Shown: positions 16,233-21,430 of the stretch, in pieces | Layout: each line of letters begins with the position of its first letter | Numbering within the stretch: the stretch's first letter is position 1 | Position numbers and translations under genes: made by a program | Notes under the pieces: model-generated | The model's database searches: none | Told to the model about the DNA's origin: nothing | The model's input: only the letters and a program-made list of their open reading frames with translations | Origin: Blastocladiella britannica | Lineage: Eukaryota; Blastocladiomycota; Blastocladiomycetes; Blastocladiales; Blastocladiaceae | Direction of reading: 5' to 3' | Assembly: GCA_025349905.2 (NCBI GenBank) | Contig: MU624831.1 | Location: 1 to 21,430 of the forward strand | DNA length: 21,430 nucleotides

Positions 16233-19072
16233 ATGCCCCCTGCTGACGTTCGCCGACGCCACGCGGGTCGCTCCGCACAGGGCCAAGACCTGCTGCCCGC
16301 CGAGCTTGTGCCTGATTTCTCCGGCAAGGACAAGCGGCCCCTTGTTGCTGAGCCCAAGGTGAGCGTGCTTGGCCTCTTTTCGCTCAAGGCCGCGACCGTC
16401 GAGTCTCTGTCGCTGTGGGCGCTGACCATTGGCGCGTTTGTCACGCGCTTTATCTGGCTCAGCTGGTCCAACAAAGTCGTGTACGTTCTTTTTTTGAGTT
16501 TTTTTTACATGGCTGGAATTGACTTTTGGTATAAACTACTTGGTCGGCCGCGGGATCGTCTTCCTTCTCTGATCATCTGCTCTGCCCGCCGCTACTAGCT
16601 GGGACGAGGCGCACTTTGGGTTCGTTTTTTATATTACTTTCTTGGCGTGTGTGCAAACGCGATCAATAACAACGCCAACCCACAACACAATGAAAAATCA
16701 ATAGGAAGTTCGGCTCACACTATATCAAGCGCGACTTTTACTTTGATGTGCACCCGCCGCTCGGAAAGACGCTGATCGGTATCTCGGGCATGCTCGCGGG
16801 CTACGACGGCTCGTTCGAGTTCGAGTCGGGCAAGGAGTACCCGGACAACCTGAACTACGCGTTCATGCGTGGCTTTTGCGCGCTCTGGGGTGCCCTGATG
16901 GTCCCCTTTGCGTACCTCACTGCTCGCGAGCTCAAGATGTCGCACTGGGCCTCTTTTGCTGCCGGCGCTATGATCCTCTTTGGTAACTTAACTTTTCAAG
17001 TCTTGCTTGAGATACGGTGGATTTTCACACATCCATAAATTCCATTAGATAACGCGTTCACGGTCATTTCGCGGTTCATCTTGCTCGATTCGCTGCTCCT
17101 GTTTGGCACCGTCATCAGCATGTACTGCTTTGTCAAGTTTGCCAACCAAAAAGACGAGCCCTTCTCGATCGACTGGTGGACCTGGCTGATCCTGACTGGT
17201 GTTGCTCTTGGCTTTGTGTCGAGGTTCGTTTTTTTTTTTTTCCAATTCAATGCACTCCATCGGCGACTTAAAAACAATAAACATAACAGTGTCAAGTGGG
17301 TCGGCTTCTTCATTGTCGCGCTGGTTGGCCTGTACACGCTCGAGAACCTGTGGGACCTGTTTGGCGACACCGAGATGCCCAAGACCACGTACCTCATGCA
17401 CTGGGTCGCGCGCATTGCTTGCCTGATTGTCATTCCGGTCATGATCTACGTTGGGTCGTTTGCGCTGCACTTTGCCATCCTGAACCGTTCGGGACCCGGT
17501 GACGCGCAAATGTCGTCGCTCTTCCAGTCCAACCTGATTGGCACCAACATTCAAAAGTCGCCTCTTGGTATTAACATCATTATTTTAATTTTCAAGCGAC
17601 AAAAACTTACAAAAAAAAACATGTAAAAAGTGCTGCACTATGGCTCCAAGTTCACCCTCAAGAACGTTGGCTACGGTGGCGGCCTGCTGCACTCGCACGT
17701 CCAGACGTACCCGCACGGCTCCAAGCAGCAGCAGGTGACGTGCTACCACCACAAGGACAGCAACAACGACTGGGTCATCAGCAAGCACCGCGGAGATGTT
17801 GCACCCGCTGCGGCCTCGGGCGTGACGCCTGCCGTCGAGGAGAAGCCGATCGAGTCCCCCGAGATTGCGGACCTTGAGGCCGAGGTTCAGGAGGGCGAGG
17901 AGGAGCGCGTCGAGCTCAACAAGCGCGGCGTTCCGTCCATGGAGCAGCCCACGGACGAGTCGGTGGTTCCCGTCCCTGATGCGAACGAGCTCCCCGCGCT
18001 CGAGCAGGTGCTCAATGGCGATGTTGTGCGGTTTGTCCACCACTCGACGGGCAAGAACCTGCACTCGCACTCGGTTGCGGCGCCCGTCACCAAGACCATG
18101 AACGAGGTTTCGGGGTACGGTAACGACACAATCGGCGATGCCAACGACTACTGGGTAGTGGAGATTGTGGATGACCTCAAGCGCGGCAAGGGCTCGCACG
18201 TGGAGAGCATCCACACGCTCACGACCCGGGTGCGCCTGCGCCACAAGACGACGGGCTGTCTGCTGCGGTCGCATAACGTGAACCTGCCGCAGTGGGGCTT
18301 TAAACAGGCCGAGGTGGCGTGCGACAAGCGGTCGCGCGACAAGGCCGACAAGGACGTGTACAACATGTGGAACGTCGAGAACCACTGGAACGACCGGCTG
18401 CCGATCGCCGACTCGTCGCACTTCAAGACGTCGTTCTGGCAAGATTTCTTGCACCTGAACGTGGCCATGTGGACCTCCAACAACGCGCTAGTGCCCGACC
18501 CGGACAAGGAGCCCGACCAGCTGACGTCGCTGCCGCGCGAGTGGCCGCTGATGCAGGCCGGTATTCGCATGTGCTCGTGGGGCGACGGCGACATCAAGTT
18601 CTACATGCTGGGCAACCCGCTGGTGTGGTGGGCGGCCATTGGCGCCGTCGGCGTGTACGCGGGCCTGTGGGTTGGGTCGCAGATCCTGTTCCAGCGCAAG
18701 TTGTCGCTCCCCGGCTGGACGCGCGACGCCCCCGCGTACGCGCACTTTGTGTTTGCCGGCAAGTGGCTTTTGCTCGGGTGGGTGCTGCACTACATGCCGT
18801 TTGGTCTGATGGGCCGTGTCACATACCTGCACCACTACTTCCCGGCGCTGTACTTTACGGTGCTGCTGGCAGCGTTTGTGCTGGACGTGGTGCTGATCCG
18901 CTCGCCGCGCATTGTGCGCGACTTGGCCTGGCTGGCGGTCGTGGGCGCCGTGGCCGCTACCTTCTTCAAGTTCGCGGGCATGACTTTCGGGTTCACTGGT
19001 CCCGCGCGCGAGTGGGGCGTTGAGCGCGACTGGATGTCTTCGTGGCGGATGTTTGATCGCGACCAGTCGTAA
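16233..19072 (+). CDS. PMT2: PMT2-family protein O-mannosyltransferase
   Basis: Exons 16233-16480, 16599-16619, 16705-16982, 17049-17223, 17290-17567 and 17631-19072 give 813 residues. This ER multispanning enzyme transfers mannose from dolichyl-phosphate-mannose to Ser/Thr of secretory proteins, usually as a Pmt1-Pmt2 type heterodimer. The catalytic WDEAHFG motif (D85, E86) is encoded by the 21-nt exon 2. Conserved blocks follow: KRDFYFDVHPPLGK, NAFTVISRFILLDS, SVKWVGFF, LNRSGPGDAQMSSLFQ. The three MIR repeats start near GGGLLHSHVQTYP, GKNLHSHSVAAPVTK and GCLLRSHNV, then a C-terminal membrane region. The GPGDAQMSSLFQ and QQQVTCYHHKDSNNDW wording points to the PMT2 rather than PMT1 or PMT4 branch. 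An acidic/Pro insert of about 70 residues (386-456) separates MIR 1 and 2, and explains the length above yeast Pmt2. Intron 4 is stop-free and 66 nt long. Confidence 0.93.
16599..16619 (+). other. 21-nt microexon encoding the PMT catalytic motif
   Basis: Acceptor CTACTAG (to 16598) and donor GTTCGT (from 16620) enclose C-TGG-GAC-GAG-GCG-CAC-TTT-GG. It supplies W-D-E-A-H-F and completes the flanking Val and Gly codons, joining KVV to GKFGSHYIKR exactly as in PMT proteins. It is phase 2 at both ends, so its loss would keep the frame. Confidence 0.92.
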
Positions 19073-19309
19073 AGTATGCATTGTTATTGAATTCCATCGG
19101 TATTTTTTACATATACACGTTGTACTTTTGCTGCAGTGTGACGATATTCAGGCGGAATACTTTTTTTTTTGGCAACCCTAACACCAGTTAGTTGGCAGGG
19201 ATTCGTCACCTCAACCACGGACAACCAATCAAGGCCACCCACTTTCAATTACCAACCGATCACTATCCACCAAAAAAAATTGCCCACAAGCAACTTTGCA
19301 TAGAAAAAG
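19073..19309. promoter_or_regulatory. PMT2 3' flank and promoter of the first 7TM gene
   Basis: The 237 bases contain T-rich runs after the PMT2 stop, a T10 run near 19161-19170 and an A8 run near 19273-19280 within 40 bases of the next ATG. No additional gene is supported. Confidence 0.4.
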
Positions 19310-20456
19310 ATGATAACCAAGCGTACGACCGACGCAAGTACGCTCCCGTGGAAGGTGCCACCGCCAACGTCCGCGGCGCTCGCCGTCATGTCCACTTTTC
19401 TCACCCCGCTCTTTGCCGGCGCCTTACTGCTGCAACTCGCATGGGCGCTGTGTCGGCACCCGCGTCCGCGCAAGATGGAATGGGCACTGCACATTGCGGC
19501 CGGTAGCCAGCTGTTTATCCTGCTGCTCTCTGTCCTCGGCGCGCGGACCCGCGAGAATGTCGTGTGGCCACCGGACCCCAACGCGCCCCTGTCGGGCGTG
19601 GCACCAGCGTTTACAACCGCGACTCAGGTCGTTGTCTTGTCGGTGTTTTTGGCGATCGAGTACATGGCCATGATGCTCACGGTGCTCATCATGTACCACC
19701 GGGCCCAGGCAATTGCGCTCGTGTCCCCTATTGCAGCCAACTGGGTCGCACCAATCTTGTCAGTGGCGGTGGCGGTCAGTCATCTCTTAAGTTTTGTTTA
19801 TGTCGTGGTCTTGGTCGCGATGAACCCGGCCACGCTCACGGACACCCAAGTGGCCGAGCTGTGGGCTGGGATCAGCATCCTGTGGGCCATAGCAAGCCAG
19901 CTGTCGGCAGTCCTGGCATTCTTTTCCGAGGGCTACGTCACGTCGGTCATTGCAAAGCTGCGTACTGCAAGCCAATCGCAGCGTCGGCGGCAAAAGCGAC
20001 GCGGCTGTGGGGGATCGCGGCTCATCTACGCTGCACTCACTTGTGTCATGTTTCTTGCCAATGCCGTACTGACCCTTGTCGGTCTCTTTGGCGTCCTCAA
20101 GTGGTCATCGCCATTTGCCATGCCTGGGTATGTATATACTTTTTATCAAAGTAGCGGATGATCCAACCAGAGGATTTACACGATGTACAAAAAGGTGGGT
20201 CCTCATTCTCGTGCGGATCTACGAGTTCCGGTCCGAGCTTTTGCGGCCGCCGACGATCCTGGTCTCGCCAGTGCACACGATGCAGCCACCCGCCAGGCGA
20301 TCAACGCGAGACACTGCGTGCGCGCCGAATAATGGGACGCAGACAAGCGCGATGCCGTGGGATCCATCGCGCTCGAGCACATCCATTGCGCGGTACTTGG
20401 CCGTGGCCGACCGCCAGCGCTTGCTGCAGGCGGCGCCAACTCTAGTGTCTAATTGA
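19310..20456 (+). CDS. seven-transmembrane receptor-like protein, first of a tandem pair
   Basis: Exons 19310-20127 and 20195-20456 (phase 2, donor GTATGT, acceptor ACAAAAAG) give 359 residues. I do not recognise the family. Hydrophobic helices lie near residues 29-49, 57-77, 102-128, 145-171, 184-206, 238-263 and a shorter one near 268-283. Basic residues cluster after helices 1 (CRHPRPR), 5 (QRRRQKRR) and 7 (RIYEFR), so the positive-inside rule gives an outside N terminus and a cytosolic tail of about 75 residues, the GPCR arrangement. No classical GPCR motif is visible. The start at 19310 is supported because the paralog downstream has a matching N terminus (PW..PP...LAVM). Conserved blocks with the paralog include GALLLQ.AWALC..PRPR, ALVSP/ELVSP and FFSEGYVT.VIA. 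The splice into WVLILVRIYEF follows a conserved proline-glycine. Confidence 0.75.
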
Positions 20457-20517
20457 TTGATTTCGGACTTGAGGGAATAACTCTCTTTCCCAATTAAGCG
20501 CACCAAGTTTCCTTTTC
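20457..20517. promoter_or_regulatory. 61-base spacer between the tandem 7TM genes
   Basis: This is the whole distance from the first stop to the second start codon. It contains a pyrimidine-rich stretch (CTCTCTTTCCC and TTTCCTTTTC) just upstream of the ATG. The second promoter must be tiny, lie in the first gene, or be shared. Confidence 0.45.
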
Positions 20518-21430
20518 ATGGCATCAAAAGCAATTAATACCAACGAGCTCTCTGCCAATATCGGACCATGGCACGAACCGCCACGACCGGGCGCCGGACT
20601 CGCCGTCATGCAGGCGGTGCTGACCAACATCTTTGGCGGCGCGCTCCTCCTCCAATGGGCTTGGGCGCTGTGCTTGAACCCGCGGCCACGCACCATCTTT
20701 GAATGGGCCATGCACGCGGCCGCGTTCAGCCAGCTGGTGGTGATTGCTCTGGCCGACGTGCTGACCGCACAGCCGAAATCGTATCCGTGGCCGCCACCGC
20801 CAAATGCCGACCCGAAAACCATATTCAATGGATTTGAGGCGTATCCGCTGGCGGCGACAGTCGCGTCGGTGCTGCAGTTTGTGACGCTGCTGCTGATTGT
20901 TGGGATCTCGTACCGCCGCGCCCGCGCCATCGAGCTGGTGTCGCCAAGGGCCGCCCGGTACGTGGCCCCGGCGCTCTCGGTTGCGCTGATCTTGTTCACG
21001 TTTCTCTCGCGCATTGCCAACCGCGTGGTCTCGTCACACATTGTGCAAGATGGTCGGCTTCCGACCCGCGCGCTCACCTTCCTCTTGCTCGCCCAGGCGC
21101 TGTTTCGCACGCTGTCGTACCAGCTGGCGGCATTCTTTGCGCTCTTTTCCGAGGGATACGTGACCAACGTGATTGCACAGTGCCGCAAGTCGTCCGCTGG
21201 GCTCCGAAGGCGCCACAGTACCCAGGATGGATCCCGCTCGTGGTTTGTGCGAGTCTGTGGGCGGTGGCGTGGGCCGCGGTCGACGGCGGGCCGGCTCCGG
21301 TTCTTTTTCTCAGCCCTCATTTGTGCCATGTTTTTTTCCAATGGGGTCCTGACGATGCTGCACTCGCTCGGCGTCATTGACTTTATGCCATTCTTTATAC
21401 CTGGGTGCGCCCATTCATTTTTTTTTTTTT
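20518..21430 (+). CDS. second seven-transmembrane receptor-like paralog, cut by the window end
   Basis: An open frame from ATG 20518 runs without a stop to the phase-2 donor GTGCGC at 21405, giving 295 complete codons plus two bases (exon 1: 20518-21404); the rest lies outside the window. It aligns with the upstream gene throughout: 22 of 31 residues match in the helix-1 block (LAVM to PRPR), and ARAIELVSP, FALFSEGYVTNVIA and a final IPG are shared. The exon ends at the same Pro-Gly and phase as in the upstream gene, so the pair arose by duplication with intron retained. Predicted helices 1-6 are present. The loop between helices 5 and 6 is about 15 residues longer and Arg-rich. A minus-strand frame of similar length overlaps it but has no family support. 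Confidence 0.75.
   Translation, partial: MASKAINTNELSANIGPWHEPPRPGAGLAVMQAVLTNIFGGALLLQWAWALCLNPRPRTIFEWAMHAAAFSQLVVIALADVLTAQPKSYPWPPPPNADPKTIFNGFEAYPLAATVASVLQFVTLLLIVGISYRRARAIELVSPRAARYVAPALSVALILFTFLSRIANRVVSSHIVQDGRLPTRALTFLLLAQALFRTLSYQLAAFFALFSEGYVTNVIAQCRKSSAGLRRRHSTQDGSRSWFVRVCGRWRGPRSTAGRLRFFFSALICAMFFSNGVLTMLHSLGVIDFMPFFIPGCAHSFFFF

Noticed and set aside
17585..18454. Minus-strand frame of 289 codons opposite PMT2
   Set aside because: Its reverse strand is the conserved MIR region of PMT2; the frame is a codon-bias shadow.
186..19072. Functional cluster of secretory-pathway genes (Kre9-domain protein, CDS1, PMT2)
   Set aside because: The three are separated by unrelated nuclear and cytosolic genes on both strands, with no shared motif seen. 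Proximity is best treated as chance.
20442..21377. Minus-strand frame of 311 codons overlapping the second 7TM gene
   Set aside because: The plus strand matches the upstream paralog over its whole length, including intron phase, while the minus frame has no similarity or hydrophobic pattern.

Overview
The window is nuclear DNA of a fungus. GC-rich coding sequence is interrupted by short introns (about 55 to 145 nt) with T- and A-rich ends. The gene set is fungal: a PMT2-type protein O-mannosyltransferase, a Zn2Cys6 regulator of the ERT1/AcuK gluconeogenesis family, a Kre9/Knh1-domain GPI protein and a Tpa1/Ofd1 dioxygenase. The very GC-rich codon use and the tandem seven-helix receptor-like genes would suit an early-diverging zoosporic fungus such as a blastocladiomycete, but that placement is a guess. 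I see no mobile element, rRNA, tRNA or CRISPR.

Layout, left to right. The first 22 bases may hold the start of a minus-strand gene. A Kre9-domain GPI-anchored protein (minus, 186-926) diverges from CDP-diacylglycerol synthase CDS1 (plus, 1145-2866, four exons). TPA1/OFD1 (plus, 3003-4923) follows and converges, with a 52-base gap, on an eight-exon ERT1-like transcription factor (minus, 4976-7193). The karyopherin MTR10/transportin-3 (minus, 7572-10573) shares a 264-base divergent promoter with the ribosome-biogenesis WD40 protein UTP5/WDR43 (plus, 10838-13103). UTP5 converges on an unrecognised glutamine-rich single-pass membrane protein (minus, 13221-15803). That gene diverges from PMT2 (plus, 16233-19072, six exons including a 21-nt microexon for the catalytic motif). 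Two tandem seven-transmembrane paralogs end the window (plus, 19310-20456 and 20518 to the edge). The second is cut by the window end.

The genes are mostly independent housekeeping functions: phospholipid precursor synthesis, ER O-mannosylation, nuclear import, 18S rRNA processing, prolyl hydroxylation and carbon-source regulation. The least explained parts are the tandem 7TM pair, the orphan with the repeated KVxTWR motif, and the splicing architecture (microexons, stop-free introns of 3n length, T-run after the donor and A-run before the acceptor, GTC donors). Exon boundaries were set by reading frame, splice signals and fit to protein families recalled from general knowledge. No alignment or transcript data were available.
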